Assembly: GCA_032158295.1 (NCBI GenBank)
Contig: CM063250.1
Location: forward strand, 1,991,501 to 2,055,500
Reading direction: 5' to 3'
DNA from: Pycnopodia helianthoides
Taxonomy: Eukaryota > Echinodermata > Asteroidea > Forcipulatida > Asteriidae
DNA: 64,000 nt
Numbering within the stretch: the first letter of the stretch is position 1; the number at the start of each line of letters is the position of its first letter. This document shows, piece by piece, positions 30,001 to 42,016 of this stretch. The translations under genes were made by a program, and so were the position numbers. The notes beneath the pieces are model-generated. The model ran no database searches. It worked only from the letters and a program-made list of their open reading frames with translations, and had not been told where the DNA came from.

Positions 30001-33000
30001 GTGACTTGCTTGAGGAGTCAAGTGTCAAATCCGGGACTCAAACCCACACTCTGCTGATCAGAAACACCAGAGCTTGAATCCAGTGCAGGTGACCACAACA
30101 CACCACTAGTAGTAATTCAATAAACTTGTATTTGTCTTAAATGCTATTTATCGTTTGTTATTGATATATTATCATGTATTAATTCAAGACACCTTGATTT
30201 GACCTTAGTGCCATTTTAGTGCGAGAGTCTCTGAATGCCGATGCTATTTTTGTGAGGGGGCTTTGCTTGTACTACCAGGACATCATGGACAAGGCTATAC
30301 AGCATTTCCAGCAGACCCTCAGACTTGCCCCTGATCATTCCCAAGCTAGAATCGCTCTAAAGGTGAGAGGATAGACATTAGAAATAAAGGCAAAGTTTAT
30401 ACTGGGGAAAAGTTAAACACCATGCTGTTTTTCAAACCTTACAAGTTGTTTCCAAAAGGCACCACAAAAAATAGCCGTCAAACAACACGGCATATTGAAG
30501 CTACACTAATGTTTTATCTCCGCAAGTTTTAGGCACTTTTGTTAAAGATATACCTACGTAAGATTAAGATCCAATGATTTTGTGCTGATGCAGCAAATTT
30601 ACTGTATTTTTGACCACATGAGGGCGCTTTCAACGACGAGAATCGTTGCATCGCAATTGCAGTTTTAACTTATTTTGCTGCCTGTATGTTATTTGTTTTG
30701 TATCAGTGGCCAAATATATAATAATAATAACGATAATAACAATTAAAATAACCACTTTGTTTTGCTTGATTTTTAATCGCGTAAATTTGGTTCACACGCC
30801 CTCACGCAGTCAAAAGTACTGCGAATTGTGTCGGCTTTCCATTGTTTTGAATACCCTGGATGATTTTCATGGTCACTTGTACGTCTCGTTCATTTCATAC
30901 AAAGAGATTTGTACGCAGAGTTGTATGCAGAGTCAGTCATTAAAGGTATTGTACACTTTTGGTAACAGCTCAAAATCTGTGTCCACATTTTGTGTGATTA
31001 AACATATGCATGAACAAACAAACCTGTGAAAGTTTGAGCTCAATTGGTCATCAAGGTCACAAGAAAATAGTGAAAAGAGATCTTATGTGTTTTCTGTTTT
31101 TTCAAATATCGTGCGCGATAATTACTATTGTTTTACTCGTTTCTCAGAAACGATAGCATTTTGGGCAGAAATATTTTAAGGAACCCTTTCTACCATTACT
31201 TACTTTAAATCATGTAAGTTATGTGTGAATCTGTGAACATTGTGTTTTTCGTTCTTACCAATAGTGTACAGGGCCTTTAACTCTTGGTCTCTCTCGCTTT
31301 CTCTCTCTCTCTCTCTCATGACAGAAATGTAAACTATTAAAATCAAAAAAAGAGGAAGGAAACGACACATTTAAAGGCGGGAAGTTCCAGGAGGCGTATG
31401 ATCTGTACACACAAGCCCTTGAGGTGGACCCCCTCAACGTCAACACAAACGCTAAAATCTACTGCAATCGGGCAACGGTCTGCTCAAAGGTAAGAATGTT
31501 TGGCTGCAAGCCTCAAAAGGCACCTTAACTACACCCCCAACCCGTCGGAATCGAACCGGCGTGTTTTGTTTGATTCTGTTGGATCGAGGATTGGGCTAGT
31601 AAACTGATTATGCTTTACATGGGATCAAGCACAAAAGTCAGTTTGGGACTTATGGTGTGATGTTGGATTTTGTTATAAATGAGGAAGGATTCTAGTAAAT
31701 CACTCGAGGGAGTTGTGGTTAAGTTACTTATCAAACAGTAGAGAGGGATTGTTTTGACAATAATTGCGTATTTTGAATTGCAGAAATTGCATTTTGTAAG
31801 TCATTATTCATTACTCATAAATTGTTTCATGTTTGCTTTCAAAACTTCCTTGTGATGCTACCCTTTATTTAGTCATTTTTTTTGCATTGATGTGGAATTG
31901 AAGTTGCTTAATTATGCTTGCCACTTTCCTTGACCTATCAAACTCCATCACCGTATTAGTAGCAATATTACCCAGCCAGGCTTTGCGGATTGAGGTACAG
32001 TCGGCTCCCGTTAATACGAGCTCGCATATTACGAGGTTCCGGTTAATACGTGGGTTTTTGCCGGTCCCGAACGGCCCCGTGCGTGTTTCAACGCATTTAA
32101 ATATGGATTGTACGAGCACGGTAGTAGCGAGAACACGGTTATAACGAGGTAATTTTGTCGGCCCGTTACGAGCAAAACATTATTTTCAACCCTTTTGTAA
32201 CGAGAATAATAAAAACCCAACAAAGGAAATACCTTCAACAGCCTGAAAATCGTTATTTATGGCTTGTAAGACAATCAATAGAGGTGCTAACTGGACGCTA
32301 TCACTAGCAATACTAATCCGAAACTGGAGTCACGAGTCAGCGAGCAGGTTGTTAAATCCAAATTCCGGACAATGGTGGGATTAGGAGTCTTGCATGGTTC
32401 AAACAACGGAGCAGATTCCATACTAAGTCAGCATTCATCAATTCATGTGAAATCTTCAGAAAAGATACTGATCCAATGAGTTTTACAAGTGCATGTGTGC
32501 ATTTTCAGCAGGAAAAAAACCCACCGCAACTGAAAAGCTAAAATATTTGCGCGATCAATATTAAATGCAACAGCGAGATTTCCCTGGTATCCCGCGTTAG
32601 CATTGAACCATCTAACATCACACTGGTGGTTACCAATGAAAATCAACATTTTATTTGTTGCCTGCTGCGATCGAAGTTTTGCACCGAAACTTCGCTAAAC
32701 AAGAACAGCAAGTTAAAATCTCAGACATTTTTTCAATCATGTAAAATGTAACTTGATTTTATAAATTGACTTTCCAACTAAAATAACTCAATTAAAACAT
32801 TTTTATTAGCCCAATTTTGTGTTTGTTTGTGCGGTACATGTATTACAGCAGCCTTGTCTGTGTACACGTGCGGCCATTATGTCATGCACTTTGTGCATAG
32901 TGCATTGAATATCACCGCGATCGGATATTACGAGCTTCGGATATAACGAGGAAAACGGGCTAGTCCGGCGGACCCCTGTATTAACGGGAGTCGACTGTAT

Positions 33001-36000
33001 AGTGGCAGTGAGAGCCTCGTGATGTTGTCAATTCCTTCAAAGATCAGTGCATCCATCTTCTGGAGTAAATCTTGCCTGGACATTGAGTTTATCACAATTT
33101 CTTACAGATATAAAGTAGTCGCCAATCACCGTAGTCATCTTTTTCCTGCTTTCTTTGTTCCATTTTTGGGGTGGGAGGGATTCCTCCCGAAATGTTGTTG
33201 AGATCATTTTGGCTTTTTGTGATTTATTAGTTTGTGTTCTTTACTTGCAGCTTAAAAAGTTGGATCAGGCAATTGCGGACTGCACCAAGGCACTTGAACT
33301 AAATCCCGAGTATCTAAAAGCGTTTATGAGGCGAGCAAAATGGTGAGTTTGAATCAGACGGCACCTTGTCAACCGTTAAACCGCATACCTCGTAGAACAA
33401 AATAATGCGTGCTTTGAGACGCCCTCGGGTGTGAGAAAGCGCTATATAAGAACTGTGTATTATTATTATTGGTCCTCCGAGTGACACGGATTAAAGGAGA
33501 GTAGAAAACCCAGATTAAGAAGAAAAACTTTCTTATTGAAAAAGACAGTGTCCGTTTTCGCTGTGAAGACTTTTTATTTTCAAAATTTCAGCAGCTTGGG
33601 GAGTTTCAGACCGGTATGGAGGCTTTGTTACTTGTTTTTATGTTGATGCCTTGGTCTGAAACGGACCATGTAACCTGTTCACTTCCTAAATGGCACAACC
33701 AAGATTGTTACGATGACAACGTCAGGGCCCAATTTCATAGCAGGATACCACTCATTAGTTATACACGTGACATGGTATTTCGGCTGGTAACCTTGTTCTG
33801 GTATTGCATAATTATTTTGTGCTGAACTACTTTTTGTGCTTAAGCAGCTCCATGAAATTGGGCCCTGGTGAATTTGGTCAATATGTACTCCATAAGAATA
33901 GCATTTTTTTTACTTTTCGGCATAAATATCTTACTTTCACAAGGAGCAACTTTTGATTAAGGCATACTTTGGTTCCAGGTTACTTTTGACGTTGTTCCAA
34001 CCATCCCGTTGTATTTTGGGGTTTGACCCCTACACCAATTCGTGAATATCATTTCGGTTTTGATCCTTGCAGTTACATGGAGACAGAGCAGTACGAGGAA
34101 GCGGTACGAGACTACGAGAAGATCTGCCAAATGGATAGAACGAGGGGTGAGTCAGATCAAAATCAATCATGAATCAATCCCTGTGCTATATGTCTTATTC
34201 TTCCCTACTCAAGTGATACTTTCATGAACATAGTTCTGCAGAGGCTTTCTGATTTCTGACTCTGCCAGGCTACCTAAGAAGGAAGTATGACTTGCCCGCT
34301 GTACTCTTGACTAGTCGTTTGTGTATGCCGAGCTAGTGACTAAACTCAAGCCTTGTCTTTTGTATGAATCTTGAAAAGGTATCCAAGTGTATGAAAGTTC
34401 TTGCATCCGAGCGTTCAAAGGTTTCTGCATCCGAGCGTTCAAAGGTTTCTGCATCCAAGCGTTCAAAGGTTCCTGCATCCGAGCGTTCAAAGGTTCCTGC
34501 ATCCGAGCGTTCAAAGGTTCCTGCATCCGAGCGTTCAAAGGTTCCTGCATCCGAGCGTTCAAAGGTTTCTGCATCCGAGCGTTCAGAGGTTCCTGCATCC
34601 AAGCATACAAAGGTTTCTGCATCCAAGCATACAAAGGTTCCTGCATCCAAGCATACAAAGGTTCTTGCTTCCAAAAGTGCAAAGGTTCTTGCTTCCAAAA
34701 GTACAAAGGTTCTTGCATCTAAGCGTACAGTGTTTTTATAATACAATTATTCTTGTCACAATCCATCTAGAAAACAAGAGTTTCCTCCAAGAGGCAAAAC
34801 TTGAACTGAAGAAAAGCAAGAGGAAAGATTACTACAAGCTCCTTAAAGTCACTAAGAATGCAACCGAAGATGAAATCAAGAAGGCGTACAAGAAGCATGC
34901 ATTGCTCCATCATCCAGGTAGGCTGAGAAGACGCTCTCTCTATTCATAAAAGTTGATCTGTTCCATCCCCTCTCTGTTAGACTGAGGAAAGAGGGGGGTC
35001 CTGGTAAAGAAATTTATAACAAACAGAAGAGAGAACACGACTTGACTGTTAACCTCATTTTCCAGGAATGAGATTTTGCTGGATTTCTGTGGATTTCCTA
35101 CATGTAACTTGTAAGCACAGAATGCTACCATGGATGCAGGTTGTGGGATGGGTTTTGGCGGCCCCGGACAAGCGTTTGTGGATTTTTCATTTTCACTCTC
35201 ATTCCCCGATGTTTACAGATCGCCATTCCAGCAAGACGGAGGAAGAGCAGAAAGCTGAAGAAATGAAGTTCAAGGAAGTCGGTGAGGCGTACTCCGTGCT
35301 GTCAGACCCCAAGAAGAAGATGCGGTACGACAGCGGGCAAGACCTGGAGGATATGGACGGTGGCTTCAGTGGTAAGTTTCATTCTTAGGCCCTTTTCGGC
35401 TTTGGCTCCGGATTGGGCTTCAGGCCAAGTTTTCTTGTCTGAAACCCTGATCGCAAAGCATGCATAAGTTAAAATAATTGAGGGAGCCTAGCTAGCCTGA
35501 GCCGATTTTGGAGCCGAAGCCGGTCATTTCGAAAAGGGCCCTAGTTTCCTTGCCAGAGTTTGTAGTGAATGCTTGAAGTACTTTGGGAATACTGGCCACA
35601 GGCAACATTCTCCTTATGAACATTTGATGTTTATGAAAAGGAGTGTTATAATTGTGGGACGGGACATTCCAATTGTGAACACTTCTCAGAGCTGCCAACT
35701 CTTCCCGATTCTGCAGAAAGTTTCCCGAAACTTGACCACTCTTTCCATGTTCTGATGAACACATTTAACAAATCTCCCTGATTGTGGAAACTTTTCCCCT
35801 ATTCAGTTGAATGTAATTCTAGATATATCTCTGATTGGTTTGCAAAATCTCCCTGATTGCAAGATGCAAATGTTGGCAGCTCTGCAGTACTCTGTGTTGG
35901 TTTTCTACTAGTAGAACATTTTCCAATGGGATCATCTGCACAAGATTAGTCCCCTATTGATTTGTACTTAGTAATCTAATTCAGCTTTATTAAAGCAATT

Positions 36001-36948
36001 TCATTAGAGGACCTTGATTCAACATTATTATAATCCCATTGAATCGTGTCATATTTCAATCAAGCCATGGTCTGAAAAGAAGAGAAACAAACAAGAGCTT
36101 AAAGGACGAAGGCCTTAAGAAAGCAATTTTTGTTGTTATGACTGTGTTACAGATTTTGATCCGGCAGATATCTTCAGCAATTTGTTTTGTACGCCGGATG
36201 ATTACAGCTCAGAATTCTCCTTTTGGGTGTGATGCCAGTCGGCTGTAACATCCAACCTCAAAACAACTTGAGATATAAGATGCCCAAATAACGAGATAGC
36301 CTGTGACGAAGAAAGCGCTAGGTCCATCTTCATGGTCTTGCTTACCAAATTCTGCACTTCACAGGGTTAGGGGCCGTGCCCCTTGCGTGCAGAATCCCTT
36401 GGAGAGTAGCACCATTGGAGTGGACCCAGTTTTGTGTCTGCGTTCGGCTGTGCTTGATTTGAAGAACTAATTTCATTGAGCTTATATGTAGATATAGCCC
36501 ATCATGCATTCATCTCTCATTTCGATTTCATGGTTTAGAAACTGCTGAGGATCTGGTGGGGAAACCTGTTTTTTTAACTTTTGTAAACAGTGAAAAGTTT
36601 GTAACTATTTTTGTATATATCGCGCTCTTCCAATTATGCAGAATTATGCATGATGAATTTTTACTGAAATCAAAATCAGCGACATATTTTTAATGTCAAA
36701 TAGATGCTATTTATTTGTATAAATTAAAAAGAATAAATACAACTGAGTTTCTATTAAATTAATCTGTCAGATTAAAAATAAATCTGATTTTCTTGTGTCT
36801 TTGCTTAGGTTTCGACCCCAACCAGATCTTCACCAGCTTTTTCAGCCAACCCGGCGGCTTCCCATTCGGAGGGGGTGGCGGCCATCATCGGGACAGCGGC
36901 TATTACAGCAGCGGTTTTCCGGGCGGATTCCAGTTCCAATTTGGTTGA
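24031..36948 (+). CDS. DNAJC7: DNAJC7/TPR2-like Hsp70-Hsp90 co-chaperone, complete
   Basis: Thirteen exons: 24031-24071, 25780-25868, 27004-27128, 27527-27640, 28883-28957, 29604-29722, 30209-30362, 31325-31489, 33251-33342, 34073-34146, 34771-34917, 35219-35371 and 36809-36948. All phases join and give 495 residues; human DNAJC7 has 494. Residues about 14-350 form the tandem TPR array, e.g. [34 protein letters not shown] and [13 protein letters not shown]. The J domain starts at KDYYKLL (about 369), with the HPD triad at 397-399 that drives Hsp70 ATP hydrolysis. The end is Gly/Phe-rich ([11 protein letters not shown]). By family it is cytosolic, binds Hsp70 and Hsp90 tails through TPRs and passes clients between them. 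Exon 1 ([14 protein letters not shown]) is short and is the least certain part. The exon 2 donor is a weak GTTCGT. A second possible last exon lies at 36153-36232. Confidence 0.95.
25027..25325 (+). mobile_element. tRNA-derived SINE copy, DNAJC7 intron 1
   Basis: The head GTCGTGGCCGGGCAGTCAGG and B-box GGGTTCAAGCCCTGG are tRNA-like. The body has CCTGAGCAAGGCACTTTATC and ends AACACCGGCTTGATGAGCCG. A second, headless piece of the related SINE follows at about 25390-25560. Confidence 0.65.
26513..26628. mobile_element. Short MITE family D copy
   Basis: GGGCCCAATTTCACAGCAGT at the left is mirrored by ACCATGAAATTGGGCCC at the right, 116 bp overall. It carries AGCGCAGAATTCTGCAGTAA, also seen near 59000. 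Confidence 0.75.
28408..28598. mobile_element. piggyBac-like MITE, left end missing
   Basis: The sequence GGTTGACCAACCATTTGAAA through GACAGCAAGAGGGTTAA matches the right part of 5973-6201. It lies in DNAJC7 intron 4. Confidence 0.8.
29826..30105 (-). mobile_element. tRNA-derived SINE copy, DNAJC7 intron 6
   Basis: Minus-strand copy with the tRNA-like head at the right (CACTGGATTCAAGCTCTGGT, B-box GGGTTTGAGTCCC). The body carries AACCCAGTTACAATCATC and GCACCTTGTAAAAACCTC. It ends about 100 bases before DNAJC7 exon 7. Confidence 0.7.
30940..31280. mobile_element. MITE family B copy, just upstream of DNAJC7 exon 8
   Basis: It starts TTAAAGGTATTGTACACTTT and ends GTGTACAGGGCCTTTAA. A short CT-repeat (31286-31318) follows and then the exon 8 acceptor at 31324. 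Confidence 0.85.
31996..32999. mobile_element. ~1-kb pogo/Tigger-like non-autonomous DNA transposon
   Basis: The ends TACAGTCGGCTCCCGTTAAT and ATTAACGGGAGTCGACTGTA are inverted repeats with TA at the borders, typical of pogo/Tigger. Sub-terminal GTTATAACGAGG-, TATTACGAGG- and ATATAACGAGG-like motifs recur near both ends, as expected for transposase-binding sites. No transposase ORF is visible. It lies in DNAJC7 intron 8. Confidence 0.8.
33725..33865. mobile_element. MITE family D copy, DNAJC7 intron 9
   Basis: GGGCCCAATTTCATAGCAGG at the left and GCTCCATGAAATTGGGCCC at the right, with the shared ATACACGTGACATGGTATTT middle. Confidence 0.85.
34379..34738. repeat. 24-bp minisatellite, about 15 copies, open in several frames
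   Basis: Units GCATCCGAGCGTTCAAAGGT plus four bases repeat every 24 bp from 34403, with a degenerate unit before it and drifted units (GCTTCCAAAAGT..., GCATCCAAGCATAC...) after 34595. The period is a multiple of three, so all three plus frames and two minus frames stay open. It lies in DNAJC7 intron 10, ending 33 bases before exon 11. One frame (octapeptide HPSVQRFL) runs on, without a stop, into exon 11 in the J-domain frame. Confidence 0.95.
35686..35885. mobile_element. MITE with AGAGCTGCCAAC ends, DNAJC7 intron 12
   Basis: AGAGCTGCCAACTCTTCCCG at the left and ATGTTGGCAGCTCT at the right form inverted ends, with ATCTCCCTGATTG blocks between. The same element lies at 47594-47912, interrupted by another insertion. 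Confidence 0.7.
36153..36232 (+). CDS. DNAJC7: Alternative last exon of the DNAJC7-like gene
   Basis: After a good acceptor (TGTGTTACAG), this 80-nt exon takes the one base left by exon 12 and reads [12 protein letters not shown], then 13 residues ending EFSFWV and a stop. It parallels the main last exon ([12 protein letters not shown]...), so it looks like a duplicate that kept the conserved FDPxxIF motif but lost the Gly-rich tail. Joined to exon 12 it gives 475 residues. It lies 577 bp before the main last exon, so use of one excludes the other. A possible AATAAA is at 36731. Transcript support is unknown, and it may be a relic. Confidence 0.65.
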
Positions 36949-36969
36949 GGTGCTGTTTTGTTTACGTAC

Positions 36970-36975
36970 AATAAA
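36970..36975 (+). terminator. Possible polyadenylation signal of DNAJC7
   Basis: AATAAA 22 bases after the stop codon. That is very close, so longer 3' UTR forms are likely; further signals lie downstream. Confidence 0.35.
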
Positions 36976-37888
36976 CAATGTTTGAACTCGCACTCGGATC
37001 GTTGTCATTTGATTGGTCGAGCACACATCATGTGTCACTAGATACGTTGTTTTTTCAAACTTAGCGTTAGCGCAGTAGATTCTATCATGAAGGAGAGGTC
37101 AGGTTGATGTCATTATTTCCATGTGTAATCGGGCTGCTTCATTAGCAATGCAAGAATGAGAACTGTAGTTCCTTACCTCCCCTAGAGTTCAATGCCCAGA
37201 ACTTGGCATTGTGTTTAGTATCACACCTCTGCTGCTTCAACCCCCCCAATGATTTAACGGACTACCTAAAAAAAAATGCCCAGCAACACCAGTCATTTTT
37301 GGTGTAGTGAAAAGTTACAATCAAATGACAAGGATCTACGTGTGTGATTTATATATAACGAAATACTGAGCTTTTCAGGTTTTTCGTACAAGAGGAGTAA
37401 ATATCCCCTGGTTAAATCTGAGACTGTTATGTTTCACTCTCCCCCACCTTGTGAAATGGAACAGTCCTGCATCGGGGTGGTTATTCTCCCCAATTTTGCT
37501 CAAGTACACTCCGTTTTTTGTTGTATCAGTCATAAGAGTCAGACCACTTCCTATTATGTGACTAGCTACATTGGTATCAAGAGAAAAACGGCAGTTATTG
37601 TGTATCAATTTATGAATGTTTACCTTACTTCTTTGCTTGGCCATTCTCAGTCTAGAATTGTTCTGATTTCTATCCCCCAAATGCTTCCATGGGTGCGCTC
37701 TTCAGATACATAAATAAACACATTGAAACATCTGAAGCTTATAGATGGATTGCACATGGCGTCATTGACCACCATCTTTGATGGAAAAAACAATGGAAAG
37801 TGTGCGTGACGCGCTGCGCGCAACTCTCAGCCAATGAAAGCCTTCCACGCGTGCACGGTTCATCACCGATGGCAGCCAATGCAGTGGG

Positions 37889-38012
37889 TCTATACATTAT
37901 AAGGTCATCATTCCTTCCGTGCATACATTATGAGGTCATCATTCCTTCCGTGCATACATTATGAGGTCATCATTTTTTCGTGCATACATAATGAGGTCAC
38001 CATTCCTTCATG
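37889..38012. repeat. 31-bp tandem repeat, 4 copies
   Basis: TGCATACATTATGAGGTCAT plus CATTCCTTCCG repeats four times with small changes, about 940 bp after the DNAJC7 stop. Confidence 0.9.
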
Positions 38013-39404
38013 TGCTCGCTGTAGCAGACTCCTAACAGTGGCATCATGGAAGATTGTGACAACATGTATGAGATTTTGAGAGCCAATTTCGCAGTCAAAT
38101 CACACGTTTTAAACTAAATGAACTTTCTAGCAAAGTGTGTTTTCCTAATCAATTTATCCAGAAGATAGTTTGGGAGAGTTTTTTAATGTAGCGATAATAT
38201 AGATTGTCATTTTAGACACAAGTCTATGCTGTGATTTTCTCGACCAAGTTTAAGTTTTCCTCAATCATACCAAGAATTGGATTGTGGTGATTTTTTTATA
38301 AAAGTCTTTTGCTTGGTTTATGTCTCAAGAACAATTGCAAGGATTCCCCCCTTTGATTTGCAGAGAGATTCAACAAAATTGTTTTTTGTTCGTTTTTTTT
38401 TTTTAATGGATCAAATAAATAATTAACTCATTGTTTCTTAACCTGATTTATGTTCATCTATCTACTGTACAATTATAACAAATAGAAATGTATATTGTAA
38501 AACATCTTTTGTATCCACAAATGTTTTTTGGTGTGTTGAAATGACCCCCAACAGCTGTACATACAAAAAACGAGACAAACTCTTCAATGGAAAAAATAGG
38601 ATCAAAGAAAAATGTTGAAGTTTGGACAAAACAGAATGCTGGGCTGGATTTTCTTTCAAACACTTAAGATTCATCTTAAGATGAGTTGTTAGTGTTACCA
38701 TAGTGATTTGTATTGTGACATCACACTTTGCTTAGCAATTAAGAGTGATACTCATCTTAGAAACGCATCTTGGGTCTTAGCGAAAATTGAGCTCAGAGTA
38801 ATTAACATTCCATTATATCTTGACAAAAATATAAACATCCATCAAACTGTTTTACGTAGCCTTTTCCAGGATCATTTTCCTGAACATTGTTCCCTCTGAC
38901 ACCCTTTTTAGTGTATGCTTTTCATTATAATAACTTTAACTGTATACTTTGAAAGATTGTGATATGAAAGTTGGGTCCGACCATTGGGATACACTTTTTG
39001 CCTTGGTTGGAACCCAATGATGATATCACCCTCCCCTCCCCCAACAGACCATGCAAGTCTTCATTTATTCAAAATATTTTGGGGATCTGTTTGGGTCCTA
39101 CAAACATTTTAATATGTAAATGAAACCAAATTGTGTGAGTGTCTGTGTTGTATGGATATGTGTAAGACTTGCACATTCAATCTTTGGGTGGCGACACCTT
39201 CTTCTTTGATCCAATACAACTATTTCAATAGAGGGTTTGTAATTTTAAAAAAACAAACATGTTAATTTCTTTGTGGGAAAGTTTATTGTAAATTATAATT
39301 TGTTGGGCCTTACACACTGTAAAAAGAAAAACACATACTGGACTCTGACTAAAGGACCATACTTGTACATAATGTGTACAGAAGAATCTATTGTTAGCCC
39401 CCTC

Positions 39405-39488
39405 CATCATCACGGCGTGTTCACATCGTGTGCATCATCACGGCGTGTTCACATCGTGTGCATCATCACGGCGTGTTCACATCGTGTG
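39405..39488. repeat. 28-bp tandem repeat, 3 exact copies
   Basis: CATCATCACGGCGTGTTCAC plus ATCGTGTG repeats three times without change, so it is recent. Confidence 0.92.
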
Positions 39489-42016
39489 CAATCACTACTG
39501 TTGGCATTGTACTCAAATGTGCCAGCATGGAATTAACTAAAGAAGCGTTGGACTGCACCACAATTGCCAATGCGGGAAGATGCTTCAATCGTTGTGAGTT
39601 CACGTAGTGGAAAGGTTGATGGACTTAAAAATAAACTCATGCAGCGAGATACTGATGTACTTTTTGCGCTGACAAAAGAAAGAGTCACCGACAGAGTACA
39701 CACACAGACACCAAGAGTAGTTGCTTCATGAAGTGTAGTGAGTTTAGTTCCCCGACTTCTTTTACTAGAATGTGTATGTACACTCCAATCATGTGACTGC
39801 CTAAAGCCAATCACGTGACACTTTTGTTTACAAATTGATACCTTTTTAATTATTGTTTTTCCTCCTCGGATTCTACCCATTATTTTGTGAGTGTTCTATA
39901 TACTATTCTATCTTTTTAGCTGGTGAATGGAATGTGTCATTGTATTACAAATAAAGAAGCCCATGTATTTAAATTGATGTGCCAGCGGTTCTGTTTACTT
40001 CCTTTGAGTGTAATGTTTGGAACTGGCTATTGCTGGATGATTGCTGGAGGGGGTAAATATTTTAATGTTGCTACATTAGCCACAGGCTCTCAATTAACCC
40101 AGTCCACCTGATGTCATCATCACAATAATATTGGTTGCGCCATTTTGGGGAGTCAATGTCCCTGTGTGTTATACAGTGTAGTGCGTTCGCTCGGTCTCAG
40201 CGCCTCATCCAAAGGTACTGGGATGTGTTGAGCATTGGACCATTCCCCCCCGATCTTATAACCCCAGGTCATCTCTTCCTGTTTACGAAAGAATCGACCT
40301 CTATCACTAATAATGTAGCTCTGTGGTTGTAAATCCATTGCAAATAATTGTCATTCTTTGCGAAGTACTAAAAATAAGGCTCGATTGCAACATTCTCCTT
40401 GCGACTTTGGTTTTAAAAATATCCATGGAGCCTCCATGCATTATCTTATCGTGTGTGTACTTGTTGCGATTGTGCCCACTGTGCTGATCAGCAGTACAAT
40501 CATTCCCATCATGCATTACTACATCCTGAAAAAGAAGTTGTGTTAAGCATCAGTCCAACCCAGCCAGTGCGAATGAAGTGCGTCTTTTACTGCAACAAGG
40601 TGTTCCATGCTAATACCATAATTTGTACTTCAAGAGCCCAACTTGCTTGACTTGGACACTCAATTAGTCATTTCATTTTTACTAAATCGATGCAAGACTT
40701 TGGGTCAACGGGTTCAGGCCAATATGGAATACTGATTCAATTCAGTTTTGTGAACATCGATATCAAAATAGCTCAAAGACAAAAATTGCATCTCCTGTAT
40801 CCGGTTTTGCCTTTGACTTTTTTCAATGACTGTCCAGCGAGACTAGTTAAGAGGTTTCCCTTTCCAACATGGGACTTGTCATTGAAATACCATGCAATAA
40901 CTATCGGGCTAATCAACGTTTGTAGAGCTTTAGGAAGCAATAAACTAGCCAGCCGCACCATTCGGACAGAATTCTGACTGGTCCTCAGGTGTTTTAACTG
41001 GCATTTGGCCAGCGGACCACTGTCAAGGGAGATCGCCGTCGAATATGACAAAATAAAACAAGACACTTTCACACAGAACGGCATTTCAATGGATGATATC
41101 AAGTTTATTCCTTTATTACACTTCTGGGACTACTACTGTCTCTATATCTGCACTAAACAACAAATCCTGATATAATACTGCTTGGTAAAAGTCCGAGACT
41201 ATTGTATTCTCTTTTTATAAATAGTCTCTGGGTACAATGTACAGGGTTTTTATTAAAAAGCCTACGCTAACTTTTTCATGTATACTCTACTGGGTGGTGC
41301 TGCACACAGACTTATCTTGTTTTCAGTTAGAGGATGGTGGAAAAAAAGCGAGCAAGAGTCTTGGCTTCACTCGTTTTGATGCCAAGATTCTTTCATTGTT
41401 GAACAACATAATCCCCATTTCCCTGATATACCATGTGCAGACCCATCCCCGAGTTTGTCCTTCCATACTGGTTTATTTCTCCTATTTCACATTTTGAGAT
41501 ATTCAGAAGAGAATTATTGGTCCTCTTTTGTGCCACACAACAGGAGCAGGATTTGACGACACTGAAAATTACTGAAAATGGCTTCCAGGCCAGGGTCCCC
41601 CCTTATTTTATACCCAGAAACCTCCCATAATGTTACAATTCAGGAGGTTTACAGACTCTGTGCATCACCAGAAAAACAAAACTACAGGTTTGGACACAAA
41701 GTGGATTATTTCTTTCTCCCTTTGGTGACTGCTTTTCTTCTTTCAAGAAAAATTTGGAGGCTCAATGAGATTTTGAGAAAATCCTGAAATATCCTCAGAA
41801 ATCCCATGCCTTCACTCGAAAACATCAAATCAGGCTGTAAAATCCTCAATAACAAGTCACAACAAACCCAAATTCTGCATTTCCTTCCCCCCGCCCCATT
41901 TTACATCAATATCATTGTTGGATCTAAATGCAACGTACATGTACCTCCAATTCTAAGCAGCAAAATACCCATTCAAGTCTCAAGATATGTGTCTTAATTT
42001 TGATTGGCTGTTTTTT

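Noticed and set aside
30212..30220. Nearer acceptor CCATTTTAG for DNAJC7 exon 7
   Set aside because: It gives the wrong frame for the conserved NADAIFVRG block. The upstream CCTTAG (ends 30208) keeps the frame.
34379..34738. Regular array considered as CRISPR
   Set aside because: Units are contiguous with no unique spacers, and the genome is eukaryotic.
34311..34746. Open frames on both strands over the 24-bp array, looking like repeat proteins
   Set aside because: The unit length is a multiple of three, so frames stay open by construction. Kept only as a finding because one frame joins exon 11.
40358..40650. Hydrophobic plus-strand frame (YLIVCVLVAIVPTVL)
   Set aside because: It is short, overlaps another frame, has no splice or homology support, and AT-rich sequence often gives such frames.
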